64,000 nt of DNA from Nostoc sp. CENA543 (GCF_002896875.1 NZ_CP023278.1:6516501-6580500), one strand, 5' to 3'; counted from the first letter of the stretch, positions 27,410 to 37,382 are shown. Notes: generated from the sequence alone by a model not told the origin. A program made the numbers and translations.

Positions 27410-28032
27410 TCCACTTCACCGTCAAAAAGACTAATCCAGAAACGCTGCATTCCTGCTGTACCAGTACAAAATAACAATTGTCCTAGTAAATTTATCGCTA
27501 AGTCGTTCAATTTTTCATCAGAATTTACAGCCAATGCACCAAAACGACGGGCATTCATTCTGCTTTTGAAGTGCGCTCTAAATCTTTCCAAATAATTAGA
27601 TAGGCGCAAATTCTGTTCTAAGGGGATTTGTTTGTCGTTCATCTGCTGACAAATCATCAGCATTTGCCGAATGACAACTGTTAACCGTCGAGCGATGTAA
27701 CAGGCAATCACTACTAAGGCTTTTGCTTCCATAATGCTTAAAGGGCGGCGGATATGCGCTCTTCTGATGGGGTTAGAACTACGCATCCGCCACAAATTTA
27801 CCCTATCTTTGACAATGCCCTTCAAATCCAACTCTTCAGCAAAAGCCAGGATAGCTTCAGAACCACCTAATTCTAAAGCTTCTATCGCCAATAAGATGAG
27901 ATCAATTTGCAATCTAGTTCTAGCGGGACATCCCTGTCCGGCGATCGCGGGATCTGGTAAAGTGTCCAAAATCATCGGCAATGATGGGGGGGTTGGACTA
28001 TTGAACGGCGTTAAGCTTGCTGAGACATTCAT
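27406..28032 (-). CDS. DUF3038 family protein
   Basis: 208 residues from the ATG at 28032 (MNVSASLTPFNSPTPPSLPM); the frame continues upstream to 28098, but those 22 residues look unconserved. Predominantly helical, with CPARTRLQIDLILLAIEALE near the N-terminus and RRPLSIMEAKALVVIACYIA in the middle. I recognise the cyanobacterium-specific DUF3038 family, normally the upstream partner of DUF4335; the 4-base overlap with that gene is strong evidence of joint function. No catalytic motif seen. Confidence 0.85.
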   Translation of the reverse strand: MNVSASLTPFNSPTPPSLPMILDTLPDPAIAGQGCPARTRLQIDLILLAIEALELGGSEAILAFAEELDLKGIVKDRVNLWRMRSSNPIRRAHIRRPLSIMEAKALVVIACYIARRLTVVIRQMLMICQQMNDKQIPLEQNLRLSNYLERFRAHFKSRMNARRFGALAVNSDEKLNDLAINLLGQLLFCTGTAGMQRFWISLFDGEVE

Positions 28033-28487
28033 TCTATAAAATACCTTATGCGGTTCTAATAGACTAGGTAAAACTAGTACAACTAACTTTAAGATCAACA
28101 GCTAATAATCAAGATTAAACTTGTAGCCATAACAAGTCTAATGGATATATACATTACTTAGTGCTTCTACTCCTGGAGTGACTTTACGTAAATTTAAGTT
28201 TTTAAAGCATAATTTTACTCTTTTGTCCTGTGAGTAATAATCTATCTTCAGCTTGGTGTAGATTCGCGATATCGTCAATGGATAACAGCACGGATACTAT
28301 CATCCCAAGCGTATGACATTATAGTGTACGATTTTTCAGGTAACTGGGGGCATGGGGCATTGGGCAAGTAGGAAGTGTGGGAAGGGTGGGAGGATAGGGA
28401 AGAAATCTTTCCCCCCACACTCCCCACACTCCCCACACTTCCCCATCTTCCCAGTCCCCAGTCCCTAATCCCCAATCCCCAACAACT
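28033..28487. other. Divergent gap DUF3038/apt
   Basis: Promoter region for both directions plus the second compound repeat (28346-28487), which runs to the apt start codon. No gene seen. Confidence 0.5.
28346..28487. repeat. Compound heptamer repeat, copy 2
   Basis: Same order as copy 1 at 25704-25905: GGGGCATTGGGCAAGTAGGA, GGGAAGAAATCTTTCC, CCCACACTCCCCACACTCCC, CCAGTCC units. It directly abuts the apt ATG. Confidence 0.85.
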
Positions 28488-29006
28488 ATGGATCTAAAAT
28501 CTCTCATTCGCGACATTCCAGATTTTCCTAAGCCCGGCATTATGTTTCGGGATATCACTACTTTACTGCGCGATCGCGAAGGATTGCGCTATACTATTGA
28601 CTTTTTTACAGAAAAATGTATTGAGTCTGGTTTTGAGGTTGATTATGTTGCGGGTATGGAGTCACGGGGGTTCATTTTTGGTACACCATTGGCTTATAGA
28701 TTAGGTGCTGGTTTTATCCCTGTCCGCAAAAAAGGCAAGTTGCCAGCAGCAGTCCATTCAGTGGAATATCAGCTAGAGTATGGTACTGACTGTTTAGAAG
28801 TGCATCAAGATGCTTTACACCCAGGTAGCAGAGTTTTAATCGTAGATGATTTGATTGCCACTGGAGGAACAGCTACTGCCACGGCTCAGTTAGTCCAGCA
28901 AATAGGCTGCGAATTAGTGGGATTTGGGTTTATTATCGAGCTACGAGATTTACAAGGACGTAAGAATTTGCCAGATGTGCCAATAATTTCTTTAGTTGAA
29001 TATTAG
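28488..29006 (+). CDS. apt: Adenine phosphoribosyltransferase
   Basis: Purine salvage: adenine plus PRPP gives AMP. 172 residues, normal length. Begins [20 protein letters not shown], the standard APRT start. The PRPP-binding motif is [14 protein letters not shown], and [10 protein letters not shown] marks the adenine pocket region. The start codon touches the end of a CCCCAATCCCC heptamer block, so the native leader has been replaced by repeat sequence and no ribosome binding site is visible. Confidence 0.97.
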   Translation: MDLKSLIRDIPDFPKPGIMFRDITTLLRDREGLRYTIDFFTEKCIESGFEVDYVAGMESRGFIFGTPLAYRLGAGFIPVRKKGKLPAAVHSVEYQLEYGTDCLEVHQDALHPGSRVLIVDDLIATGGTATATAQLVQQIGCELVGFGFIIELRDLQGRKNLPDVPIISLVEY

Positions 29007-29129
29007 TCAATAGTCAATGGTCAATAGTCCACAGTGTTCTGTTTAACTTATGAACCAAAACTAACTTAGTAGATACTTCTCAGGTTGATTGAGGGGAAAT
29101 TGTTAATTTGAAATTCGGAGCAAGGTAAC

Positions 29130-30170
29130 GTGACTTCTACACGCATTTCTGGGGATACGTTTTGGAACTGGTTGATCAGATTTATCACCAGCGAAACCTT
29201 TATTTATGTAGTGAAACGGATATTGCAGTCGCTGTTGACTATTTTGTTAGCGTCGGCGTTGACATTTTTCATTATGAAATTGTCCCCAGGGAATTATGTA
29301 GACACACTGCGGTCAAATCCAAAAATTTCCCCAGAAAGAGTAGCAGAATTAATCAAGCAATTTGGTTTAGATAAGCCGTGGACAGAACAATATAGGCTAT
29401 GGTTGTGGCGCATTATCACTAAGGGTGATTTTGGTACCAGCTTTGTATACCAACGTTCAGTTGCATCGCTGTTGTGGGAGAGAGTACCAGCTACTTTACT
29501 TTTAGCGATCGCTTCTTTAATTTTCACATGGGCGATCGCTATTCCTTTAGGGATTGTGGCTGCTGTCAAACAAAATAAAGCCGCAGACCGGATTTTGCAG
29601 GTGATTAGCTATACCGGTCAAGGATTTCCCAGTTTCATTACTGTGCTGTGTCTTTTAATATTCGCCCAATACACCACACCGTTATTTCCAGTCGGTGGAA
29701 TGACGAGCATTAACCATACAGATTTATCTTGGTTCGGTAAAATCCTAGATGTAGGCTGGCACATGATTTTACCTACTATTGCCTTGAGTATCACCAGTTT
29801 TGCCGGCTTACAACGCATCATGCGTGGTGAATTACTAGACGTACTAAGACAAGACTACATCCAAACAGCACGCGCCAAAGGACTTCCAGAAAATCGAGTT
29901 ATTTATGTTCACGCGTTGCGTAACGCCATTAACCCGTTGATTACTTTGTTAGGTTTTGAGTTAGCTGGTTTATTAGGCGGTGCATTTATCGCAGAACAGT
30001 TCTTTAACTGGCCAGGTTTAGGTAGATTAACCCTGCAAGCCGTAATTGCCAAAGACCAATATTTAGTCATGGCGAGTCTAGTCATGAGTGCTGTATTGCT
30101 CAATGTCGGCAACTTAATGGCAGACTTATTACTCAAAGTAGCAGATCCTCGTATTCGTTTAGATTCTTAG
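29130..30170 (+). CDS. ABC transporter permease, DppB/OppB type
   Basis: 346-residue membrane permease of the peptide/nickel/opine importer family. About six hydrophobic segments; the EAA loop is LRQDYIQTARAKGLPENRVI; the N-terminal KRILQSLLTILLASALTFFI is typical of DppB-type subunits, as is FGLDKPWTEQYRLWL. Start is GTG at 29130, with GGAG about 10 bases upstream. No partner permease, ATPase or binding protein is adjacent, so it must assemble with subunits encoded elsewhere; cyanobacteria often scatter these genes. Substrate unknown. Confidence 0.9.
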   Translation: MTSTRISGDTFWNWLIRFITSETFIYVVKRILQSLLTILLASALTFFIMKLSPGNYVDTLRSNPKISPERVAELIKQFGLDKPWTEQYRLWLWRIITKGDFGTSFVYQRSVASLLWERVPATLLLAIASLIFTWAIAIPLGIVAAVKQNKAADRILQVISYTGQGFPSFITVLCLLIFAQYTTPLFPVGGMTSINHTDLSWFGKILDVGWHMILPTIALSITSFAGLQRIMRGELLDVLRQDYIQTARAKGLPENRVIYVHALRNAINPLITLLGFELAGLLGGAFIAEQFFNWPGLGRLTLQAVIAKDQYLVMASLVMSAVLLNVGNLMADLLLKVADPRIRLDS

Positions 30171-30198
30171 TCACTATTCACTAGTCATTAGGAAACAA

Positions 30199-30239
30199 AA
30201 TCTTGAATTTTGAATTTTGAATTTTGAATTTTGAATTGA
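30199..30239. repeat. (TTTTGAA)n heptamer array
   Basis: Five or so units of TTTTGAA between the permease gene and the next gene. Confidence 0.85.
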
Positions 30240-30255
30240 TTAGTCCCCAATCTCC

Positions 30256-30537
30256 ATGCTCTCCGAAGTCTACTACATACTGCGCTCTAAAGCTGATGGG
30301 CGTTACCTCACAGCCCGTCCTAGTGAAGAAACATCAGGTTATTTATTACTCTTTCGGGAAAATTTTGATGCTTTAAGTTATCTCAACACTCACGCGCCAG
30401 AAGTTGCAAACCGGTTTGCTATTGAGTCACTTCCAGGTACACAGTTGGGTAGTTTGCTCAAACGCTGGGGTTTTATAGGTGTGGGGATTGTGACTGACCC
30501 ATTGTTGCCGAAGGTGGATTTTCTACAGCACAGTTGA
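30256..30537 (+). CDS. Conserved hypothetical protein (93 aa)
   Basis: Short soluble protein starting MLSEVYYILRSKADGRYLTA and ending GVGIVTDPLLPKVDFL. The alternating strand pattern suggests a compact alpha/beta fold. I do not recognise a named family. It lies 28 bases before the next gene on the same strand, so they may be cotranscribed, possibly also with the permease. Confidence 0.65.
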   Translation: MLSEVYYILRSKADGRYLTARPSEETSGYLLLFRENFDALSYLNTHAPEVANRFAIESLPGTQLGSLLKRWGFIGVGIVTDPLLPKVDFLQHS

Positions 30538-30565
30538 GTAATTCAGCGTCAGGAAGCAATAAATT

Positions 30566-31195
30566 ATGGCTTACAGTGACTTTACTATCCGCAAAGTCAA
30601 ACAAGCTTTTGGACTCAGTACCATTGAAGGAGAAAAATTTCTACCACAAATCACCCCTATTACTCCTAGTTCTACCTTGAGTGACTTTTTAGCAGAAAGC
30701 TTACCATTAGCGATCGCCACAGGTAGCGAAAAGGCACGTTCTGAGTTAATTATTAGTCCGGTTTTACTAGAAGTCCGCAAGATTTTACACCGACAAATAA
30801 GTCTGTTTTCAGGGACAGAATTTACTGTGGATGCCGCATCTGGATTGAGTGGAGTTTGTGATTTTTTGATCAGTCGCTCTCCTGAACAATTAGAAATTGA
30901 AGCTCCAGCCGTAATTATTATTGAAGCGAAAAAGGCAGATTTAAATTTAGGAATTGGACAATGTATTGCCGAAATGGTTGCTGCTCAAAAATTTAATGAG
31001 ATGAATAATCAGCCTATTTCTAGAATATTTGGCAGTGTTACCAACGGTACTGCTTGGCGGTTTATCCAACTCACAGAACAAACTGTCACTATTGAGTTAA
31101 CAGATTATCCTCTGCCTCCAGTTGATTTCATACTAGGAATTCTAGTCTGGATGCTATCTTCTGGTAACTATAACAGGGAAAAGGAACAGAGTTGA
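30566..31195 (+). CDS. Hypothetical protein with PD-(D/E)XK nuclease-like core
   Basis: 209 residues. The segment GLSGVCDFLISRSP followed by VIIIEAKKADLNLGIGQCIA has the spacing and pattern of a D...(D/E)xK core with a following Q-containing helix, as in the N-terminal domain of type I restriction HsdR subunits and stand-alone relatives. SVTNGTAWRFIQL resembles the next part of that fold. No methylase or specificity gene lies nearby, so a restriction role is not supported. Seen: the motif; inferred: nuclease fold. Confidence 0.7.
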   Translation: MAYSDFTIRKVKQAFGLSTIEGEKFLPQITPITPSSTLSDFLAESLPLAIATGSEKARSELIISPVLLEVRKILHRQISLFSGTEFTVDAASGLSGVCDFLISRSPEQLEIEAPAVIIIEAKKADLNLGIGQCIAEMVAAQKFNEMNNQPISRIFGSVTNGTAWRFIQLTEQTVTIELTDYPLPPVDFILGILVWMLSSGNYNREKEQS

Positions 31196-31415
31196 AAGTT
31201 TTTTGATATCTAGGTTTTGCGATTAGTGGGACGTAGACAAAAAGTAGGCTGAAAAAATCATCAAAGGTATACACCAAAAAGCTTTGACATCGTTTTACTC
31301 AGTTTCTTAATATATCTGAGTTTGAAGCATTTTTGAGCATTCAATGTATTTATCTTGCCCTGTATAGCTTTGAGCCTTGTTTCTACCTCAACAATGTCTA
31401 AGTCCCGATATTTGA

Positions 31416-31440
31416 GGACTAAAGTCCTTATTACAAACAC
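31416..31440. repeat. AGGACTAAAGTCCT palindromic repeat, copy 2
   Basis: AGGACTAAAGTCCTTATTAC followed by AAACAC; compare the copy at 4852-4876. It lies in the 303-base gap 31196-31498, which otherwise holds only the purF terminator. Confidence 0.6.
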
Positions 31441-31445
31441 ATTAA

Positions 31446-31477
31446 AAAAGTAAGCTAGGTTTTCCCCGCTTACTTTT
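31446..31477 (-). terminator. Terminator after purF
   Basis: AAAAGTAAGC (31446-31455) pairs perfectly with GCTTACTTTT (31468-31477), 22 bases past the purF stop on the minus strand. Confidence 0.75.
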
Positions 31478-31498
31478 CTAGTCTCCAATTCCTGGTTT

Positions 31499-32998
31499 CT
31501 AAACTACGACTTTCTCCAAAATCAATTTAGAACGCTTCACCTGTTCTGGGATGGCTACGGGGTAATCTCCAGTGAAGCAAGCGGAACAAAAATTATTGGT
31601 GTCTTCCCCTGTGGCTTCCAACATTCCTGACCAACTCAGGTAAGCGAGGCTGTCTACTTCTAATTGTTGCGCGATTTCTTCTACAGATTTGGTAGCTGCA
31701 ATCAATTGATCCTGGGTATCGGTGTCAATACCGTAGAAGCAAGGATGAGTAACCGGTGGGGAGGAAATCCGCATATGTACTTCTGCTGCACCGGCTTCAC
31801 GCAAGGCTTTGACTAGTTTGCGGCTGGTTGTACCCCGCACGATGGAGTCGTCAACAATAATCACTCTTTTACCCGCCAACACATCTTTAAGCGGATTGAG
31901 TTTCATTTTGATTCCCGACTCCCGCATGGTTTGGGTAGGCTGAATAAATGTGCGTCCGACATAGCGGTTTTTAATTAAGCCTTCACCGTAGGCGACGCCA
32001 GAGGCTTGGGAAAAGCCAATAGCCGCAGGTATGCCAGAATCGGGAACTCCAAACACGATATCTGCGTCCACATAGGATTCTTTTGCCAATTGCCTTCCTA
32101 AACGCATCCGATAGCTATACAAGCTTTCATTGTGCATTTGACTATCGGGACGGGCAAAGTAAATCATTTCAAAAATACATAGTTTGGGTTGGGGTTTTTG
32201 ACTCCAATGGTAGGAGGCTAAACCTTCGTCGGTAATCCAAACTACTTCACCTGGTTCAACATCCCGCAGGTATTCTGCACCGATAATATCTAAACCGCAG
32301 GTTTCAGAAGACAAAACATAACGGACTGGGTTTTCTGGTAAAGTCCCGATAACTAAGGGACGAATGCCATTAGGGTCACGCACACCCATCACACCGACGG
32401 GTGTACCTATCACTAAACTAAATGCGCCTTGACAGCGATGAAACGCCTGAATCGCTCCTTCTAACCAGTCCGCACCTGCGTTAACTGCTTCTGCGATCGC
32501 AAAGGCAATCATCTCTGAATCAGTGGTTGTCACTAAGTTAAAATTGCTCTTGACTAACTCTTCCCGCAACTGCACAGTATTGACTAAATTGCCGTTATGT
32601 GCTAAAGCTAGTGAACCTAAGCGGGTGTCCACTACAGCAGGTTGAGCGTTGACTTTGCGACTAGAGCCGGTGGTGGAATAGCGAGTGTGACCAACCCCAA
32701 TACCGCCAGGTAACTCTTCTAAAATCGACTCATTAAAGACTTGAGACACCAAACCCATATCTTTGTGCAGGTGTACGGTTGTCCCATCAAAGGTGGCAAT
32801 GCCAGCTGATTCTTGACCCCGATGTTGTAGGGCATACAATCCAAAATAAGTTAGTTTGGCAACATTTTCTCCTGGTGCGTAGATGCCGAAAACTCCGCAA
32901 GCTTCTTCAGGCTTGTCAGGACGATTTCCCAGACCATTAATTGAGTCGTCGGTATGCTGGGCGTATTCATCCAAAGTGACGGAATCGATGGGAATCAT
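31499..32998 (-). CDS. purF: Amidophosphoribosyltransferase
   Basis: First committed step of purine synthesis: PRPP plus glutamine gives phosphoribosylamine. 499 residues. The nucleophile that becomes the N-terminus after propeptide cleavage is Cys34 in EEACGVFGIYA. The glutaminase domain shows HTRYSTTG; the PRTase domain shows RVIIVDDSIVRGTTSRKLVK. The C-terminal FCSACFTGDYP matches the cysteine pair of the iron-sulfur (Bacillus-type) enzymes, so a [4Fe-4S] cluster and a cleaved propeptide are expected. Downstream of purL on the same strand with a 217-base gap. Confidence 0.97.
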   Translation of the reverse strand: MIPIDSVTLDEYAQHTDDSINGLGNRPDKPEEACGVFGIYAPGENVAKLTYFGLYALQHRGQESAGIATFDGTTVHLHKDMGLVSQVFNESILEELPGGIGVGHTRYSTTGSSRKVNAQPAVVDTRLGSLALAHNGNLVNTVQLREELVKSNFNLVTTTDSEMIAFAIAEAVNAGADWLEGAIQAFHRCQGAFSLVIGTPVGVMGVRDPNGIRPLVIGTLPENPVRYVLSSETCGLDIIGAEYLRDVEPGEVVWITDEGLASYHWSQKPQPKLCIFEMIYFARPDSQMHNESLYSYRMRLGRQLAKESYVDADIVFGVPDSGIPAAIGFSQASGVAYGEGLIKNRYVGRTFIQPTQTMRESGIKMKLNPLKDVLAGKRVIIVDDSIVRGTTSRKLVKALREAGAAEVHMRISSPPVTHPCFYGIDTDTQDQLIAATKSVEEIAQQLEVDSLAYLSWSGMLEATGEDTNNFCSACFTGDYPVAIPEQVKRSKLILEKVVV

Positions 32999-33144
32999 GC
33001 TAGCTTTGCTCCTGGTTGGGGTGTCAAGTCACTGGGATTATTTTTTATGAACTGGATAGCGATGCTACTCTTAATAAATCTTTAACCATCCATTAAAACA
33101 CTACCTTAAATGTGTCCAAAGATGCTATTGATTTGATGGAATTG

Positions 33145-33215
33145 GGAATTGGGCATGGCAATAGGTCAAAGATAATTTTTACCTTTTGCCTTTTGCCTTT
33201 TACCTTTTGCCTTAC
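33145..33215. repeat. TTTTGCC/TTTTACC heptamers between purL and purF
   Basis: ACCTTTTGCCTTTTGCCTTT continuing to the purL stop codon region. Confidence 0.75.
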
Positions 33216-35579
33216 TTATTCTCTGACGTAAACTAAACGTCTAGCGATCGCATTTTGATAAAGATTGTTCATCTCTTCGATACTAGCTTGAATTAAGGTT
33301 TGGTTATCAGTGGTTAAAACACTTAAACCTGTATCGTGATTACCGACTGTACCGAGTTTTTGCCATGCCTGAGCCAAATTAGTCTGTAAATATGATTCCC
33401 AATTTTCTTGTTCTGCTGGCGACACGGACACAATAATTCTTGCCCCACCTTCACCAAAGAGTAATTCATCGAGACGTTGTGACTGGCTAGTTTCTAAATC
33501 AATTTGCGCGCCTAGTTTACCACCTAGACAGCATTCTGCTAAAGCGATAACTAAACCACCCTCAGCACAATCATGGGCTGAATTTACCCAACCTGCACGG
33601 ATACCTTCACGACAGACGGCTTGCACACGACGTTCTAAGCCAAAATCCACCTTAGATGGTCTACCTGCAACAGTGTTATGAATTGCGGCTAAATATTCCG
33701 ATGCGCCTAAATTATGGGGAGATGAACCAAGGAGATAAATTACATCACCTGGATTTTGCCAACCTTGACCACAAATCTTAGTTAAATCAGGAATCAGTCC
33801 AACCATCCCCACAACGGGAGTCGGGTAAATAGGTTGGGGATTACCTTGAGAATCAAGGGTTTCGTTATATAAAGAAACATTACCACCAGTTACAGGAGTA
33901 GATAATTCTTGACAACCTTCCGCTAAACCGCGACAAGCTTCAGCCAGTTGCCAATAACCAATGGGTTTTTCGGGACTACCAAAATTGAGGTTATCTGTCA
34001 CCGCTAAAGGTTCTGCACCCACACAGCTAAGATTCCGCGCCGCTTCCGCGACTACTGCCTTAGCTCCCTCATAGGGGTCAAGGTAAACATAACGGGGATT
34101 ACAATCTACTGTAGCTGCTACACCGCTTGGGGCATTAATACTTTCCCCCTGCTCACCTGCTCCCCTGCTCCCTTGCTTCCGTTCCAAAGGCCGTAAACGT
34201 ACCACTGCTGCATCTGCACCACCAGGGAAAATAACAGTATTATTCTGGACTTGGTGGTCATATTGACGATATACCCAATTTTTAGAGGCGATGGTAGGTG
34301 TATCTAGTAAAGTCAACAAAATATCACGCCAAGTTTTTAGATTCCCTTGAATTTCAATTCCCGCAGTTGTACAAGCAGGTAAAGTATCAACCGACCATTG
34401 CCAAGCTTTTTGGGCATATTCTGGGGGTTCTGCTAATAACTCACGCTCATACAGTGGGGTATTTTCTGCCAAAGCATCAGCCGGAATTTCGGCGGCGACT
34501 CCACCCTGAAAGAGAATCCTCACAATAGGTTCGGCAATTACTGTACCTGCAACAACCGCCTGTAGTCCCCAACGATGGAAAATATCAATTAATTCTTGCT
34601 CTCGTCCTTTATGCGCGACAAACAGCATCCGTTCTTGGGACTCAGAAAGTAAATATTCATAGGGAACCATCCCTAATTCCCGCACCGGAATCTTATCTAA
34701 ATCTAATTCAATCCCGACACCACCTTTGGCTGCCATCTCGGAAGTAGAACAGGTAATACCCGCAGCACCCATATCTTGAGCCGCCACTACTGCACCTGTT
34801 TTAAATGCTTCCAGACAAGCTTCTATGAGTGACTTTTCTAAAAAGGGGTCGCCTACTTGCACCGCCGGACGGTCATCAATTGATTCATCACTTAATTCTG
34901 CACTAGCAAAACTAGCTCCTCCCATACCATCGCGTCCGGTGGTCGAACCAACGTATAACACAGGATTTCCCAGACCAGATGCTCCAGATTTGACGATTTC
35001 CGGCGTTTCCATCAAGCCTAGAGCCATGACGTTCACTAAAGGATTACCGGAGTAAGCAGGGTCAAAGTAAACTTCACCGCCGACAGTGGGAACCCCAACA
35101 CAGTTACCATAGTGGGAAATACCAGCAACTACGCCAGAGAATAGCCTTTGAGTTTTGGGGTCATCCAGAGAACCAAAACGCAGGGAGTTTAACAAAGCAA
35201 TAGGACGCGCGCCCATTGTGAAAATATCTCGAAGAATACCACCTACTCCGGTGGCAGCACCTTGAAATGGTTCAACTGCTGAGGGGTGGTTATGAGACTC
35301 AATTTTAAAAGCTAGTTGCAGTCCCTCACCCAAATCTACAACCCCAGCATTTTCCCCAGGCCCAACCAAGATGCGGGGGCCAGTGGTGGGAAACTGTTTG
35401 AGTAAAGGACGGGAATTTTTATAGCAACAATGCTCAGACCACATTACCCCAAACATTCCCAATTCGGCTTTGTTGGGATGACGACCTAAGCGGCGGACAA
35501 TTTCTGTATATTCTTCTGGTTTAATACCTTCAGCAGCGATTTCTTGGGGAGAGAAGGGAGCAGGAGATGTGGCAGTCAT
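33216..35579 (-). CDS. purL: Phosphoribosylformylglycinamidine synthase, PurL subunit
   Basis: FGAR to FGAM step of purine synthesis, the small-PurL type that works with separate PurQ and PurS. 787 residues from the ATG at 35579 ([19 protein letters not shown]); the frame runs 10 residues further upstream, but this start matches the family. Landmarks: [84 protein letters not shown]. Between RPLERK and [10 protein letters not shown] it carries [16 protein letters not shown], encoded by a CCCTGCT-type heptamer repeat (34139-34185), which I judge an in-frame insertion in a surface loop. No purQ or purS nearby. Confidence 0.96.
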   Translation of the reverse strand: MTATSPAPFSPQEIAAEGIKPEEYTEIVRRLGRHPNKAELGMFGVMWSEHCCYKNSRPLLKQFPTTGPRILVGPGENAGVVDLGEGLQLAFKIESHNHPSAVEPFQGAATGVGGILRDIFTMGARPIALLNSLRFGSLDDPKTQRLFSGVVAGISHYGNCVGVPTVGGEVYFDPAYSGNPLVNVMALGLMETPEIVKSGASGLGNPVLYVGSTTGRDGMGGASFASAELSDESIDDRPAVQVGDPFLEKSLIEACLEAFKTGAVVAAQDMGAAGITCSTSEMAAKGGVGIELDLDKIPVRELGMVPYEYLLSESQERMLFVAHKGREQELIDIFHRWGLQAVVAGTVIAEPIVRILFQGGVAAEIPADALAENTPLYERELLAEPPEYAQKAWQWSVDTLPACTTAGIEIQGNLKTWRDILLTLLDTPTIASKNWVYRQYDHQVQNNTVIFPGGADAAVVRLRPLERKQGSRGAGEQGESINAPSGVAATVDCNPRYVYLDPYEGAKAVVAEAARNLSCVGAEPLAVTDNLNFGSPEKPIGYWQLAEACRGLAEGCQELSTPVTGGNVSLYNETLDSQGNPQPIYPTPVVGMVGLIPDLTKICGQGWQNPGDVIYLLGSSPHNLGASEYLAAIHNTVAGRPSKVDFGLERRVQAVCREGIRAGWVNSAHDCAEGGLVIALAECCLGGKLGAQIDLETSQSQRLDELLFGEGGARIIVSVSPAEQENWESYLQTNLAQAWQKLGTVGNHDTGLSVLTTDNQTLIQASIEEMNNLYQNAIARRLVYVRE
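34139..34185 (-). repeat. Heptamer repeat inside purL
   Basis: Plus strand reads CCCCCTGCTCACCTGCTCCC then CTGCTCCCTTGC, the same class as intergenic CCCCTGC repeats at 49500-49526 and 21600-21640. It encodes GSRGAGEQG in the protein. Confidence 0.75.
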
Positions 35580-35777
35580 GGAAATAATGCACCAAAGAGT
35601 CCAGAGCATTATTGTATCGACTTACCTGTGCTGTATGTGCAGTTCTGGGAGAGCAAATTGTCACTTTTATTTCCCAGCCAACTCAGCCTTCCAAGCATGA
35701 GTTATGGGAAACAGACTTTTGAGAAGTGCGTAGGTTTAGCCCGTTGTCAAAATTACTCTATATAGAAGGCTACAGTC

Positions 35778-36311
35778 ATGGTGTGGATATTTAGCTTATC
35801 AGCAGAATGTGGATCTGAAGAAATCATTGCCAGTAAATTTGCTCAACACTTTATGGGGCCAATATTGACGCTATCAAATGGTAGCCCATGCCTATGTCGT
35901 GCAGAAACTTTTCAAGATATCGAAAACAATTGGTGGTGTCGCGTTTACCCCAATAATATTAGTGAACTAGGAATAGATAGCCCTGAAAGTGCTTATTTAA
36001 TGACAGAATTAGGTATTCTACTCTATAAACATCTACGTACTGCCCTACAATTTCGTTATGCTTTAGTAGGTGTTGAAGTAGATGAATTTAGAACCTATAG
36101 TGAACTGATTGAAGACTTACCTAATTTATCTATACCAGGATTAGTGTTAGCAAAAAAAATTCAGCAGGAAGTTGAGGCATTACAAGTTTTTAGACTTTTT
36201 ACTTCTGGTTATGTTTGGCAACCTTATGAGGGAGAAATTTACAATCCATTAATGGCATCTCCAGACTTAAAAAATAAACTTGATGAACTTTTGGCTGCAA
36301 GTTTAACTTAG
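35778..36311 (+). CDS. Hypothetical protein (177 aa)
   Basis: Soluble protein of unknown family. It starts MVWIFSLSAECGSEEIIASK; the middle has a Trp/Cys-rich stretch (IENNWWCRVYP), followed by a helical region (AYLMTELGILLYKHLRTALQ) and acidic VGVEVDEFRTYSELIEDLP. No signal peptide or membrane segment. It lies 213 bases before the ParA-like gene on the same strand, in an AT-rich stretch, but no sequence evidence ties it to that gene. Could be an immunity- or adaptor-type protein; that is speculation. Confidence 0.65.
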   Translation: MVWIFSLSAECGSEEIIASKFAQHFMGPILTLSNGSPCLCRAETFQDIENNWWCRVYPNNISELGIDSPESAYLMTELGILLYKHLRTALQFRYALVGVEVDEFRTYSELIEDLPNLSIPGLVLAKKIQQEVEALQVFRLFTSGYVWQPYEGEIYNPLMASPDLKNKLDELLAASLT

Positions 36312-36524
36312 TCTTGATGAATTAAAGAAACCCACATAATAACCAACCACAATGATTTTTAAATCGAATCCTTTTTAAAGGACGAACCTGTGATCAATTC
36401 GATAAAAATCTAATTTATAATAGTTGCATATATTAATGGGTATTTTTATTTGCTTTACTTATATAATTTAAATTATTAATTTTTAAGGGAAATATAAAAC
36501 TATCTATTCTATATACCAAAAAAT

Positions 36525-37382
36525 ATGACAGCTAAAGTTGTTAGTATTTGTAACCTCAAGGGTGGGGTAGGTAAAACTACGATAGTTATGGCTTTGGCAG
36601 AATATCTAGCAGGCGATACTATGTATCGCAAACGGGTGCTTGCAATTGATCTTGATCCTCAAACTAATTTGACTGGCGCACTGATGTCTGAAGAAGTTTG
36701 GGAAAAGCAATTTGAAAGTAGAAAAGCTACTTTGCCATATTTATTTAGAAACCCCGAAGATTTTCTAGAGAATTTTAAACAGCATAATTTTATAGTGAAA
36801 GAAAATATATCAAACGTCAGAAACAGAAATTCTTTTACTTGCTTACATCTTATACCTAGTAGTCCTAGATTATTTGAAATCCAGGAAGATTTACCATCAA
36901 ACTATTCTTCTATTAACTTAAAACCTGTTGATCTTATTCGGAAAATAATAAAACCTTTATTGGAAAATTATGATTATGTTTTAATAGACTGCCCACCAAA
37001 TATTAACCAAGTTACTAAAAGTGCATTCTTAGCTAGTGATGCTTGTATAATACCTTGCGTACCAAATAGAATGTCAATTCAGGGACTAGATTTATTGCTA
37101 GAACAAATTGATAAATTTAATAGAAATTATGTCCATAATCTAAAACCAGTGGGGACTTTAATCTCTCGTTATAACCGAACCATAGCCCAAAGTGAAAATT
37201 TACAATCAATTATTACAAATCCTTTTTATCCACACGTATTTCAAACCAAAATACTAGAAAGAGCAAGAATTGCGGAAGGTTTAGAATTGAGTAATTATTT
37301 GACATATAGACAAAAATATGACGATTCCCATAGTTCTATGGTAGAACTAGCCAAAGAGTTCATTCAAAGAGTAGGTAAATAA
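36525..37382 (+). CDS. ParA/Soj-family ATPase
   Basis: 285 residues. The deviant Walker A is LKGGVGKTT (signature Lys12, Lys17), the A' motif is VLAIDLDPQTNLTGAL and Walker B is DYVLIDCPPN, so dimerisation-dependent ATP hydrolysis should be intact. It lacks an N-terminal helix-turn-helix, as in chromosomal Soj and cargo-positioning ParAs rather than plasmid type Ia ParA. The stop codon directly abuts the ATG of the next gene (TAAATG), implying an operon. No recognisable parB or parS-like repeat is nearby, and chromosomal partition genes are not expected beside purL, so it may position another cargo. Confidence 0.9.
   Translation: MTAKVVSICNLKGGVGKTTIVMALAEYLAGDTMYRKRVLAIDLDPQTNLTGALMSEEVWEKQFESRKATLPYLFRNPEDFLENFKQHNFIVKENISNVRNRNSFTCLHLIPSSPRLFEIQEDLPSNYSSINLKPVDLIRKIIKPLLENYDYVLIDCPPNINQVTKSAFLASDACIIPCVPNRMSIQGLDLLLEQIDKFNRNYVHNLKPVGTLISRYNRTIAQSENLQSIITNPFYPHVFQTKILERARIAEGLELSNYLTYRQKYDDSHSSMVELAKEFIQRVGK

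Noticed and set aside
31261-31488. 75-codon minus-strand frame downstream of purF
   Set aside because: It overlaps the purF terminator and a dispersed AGGACTAAAGTCCT repeat and has no family features.
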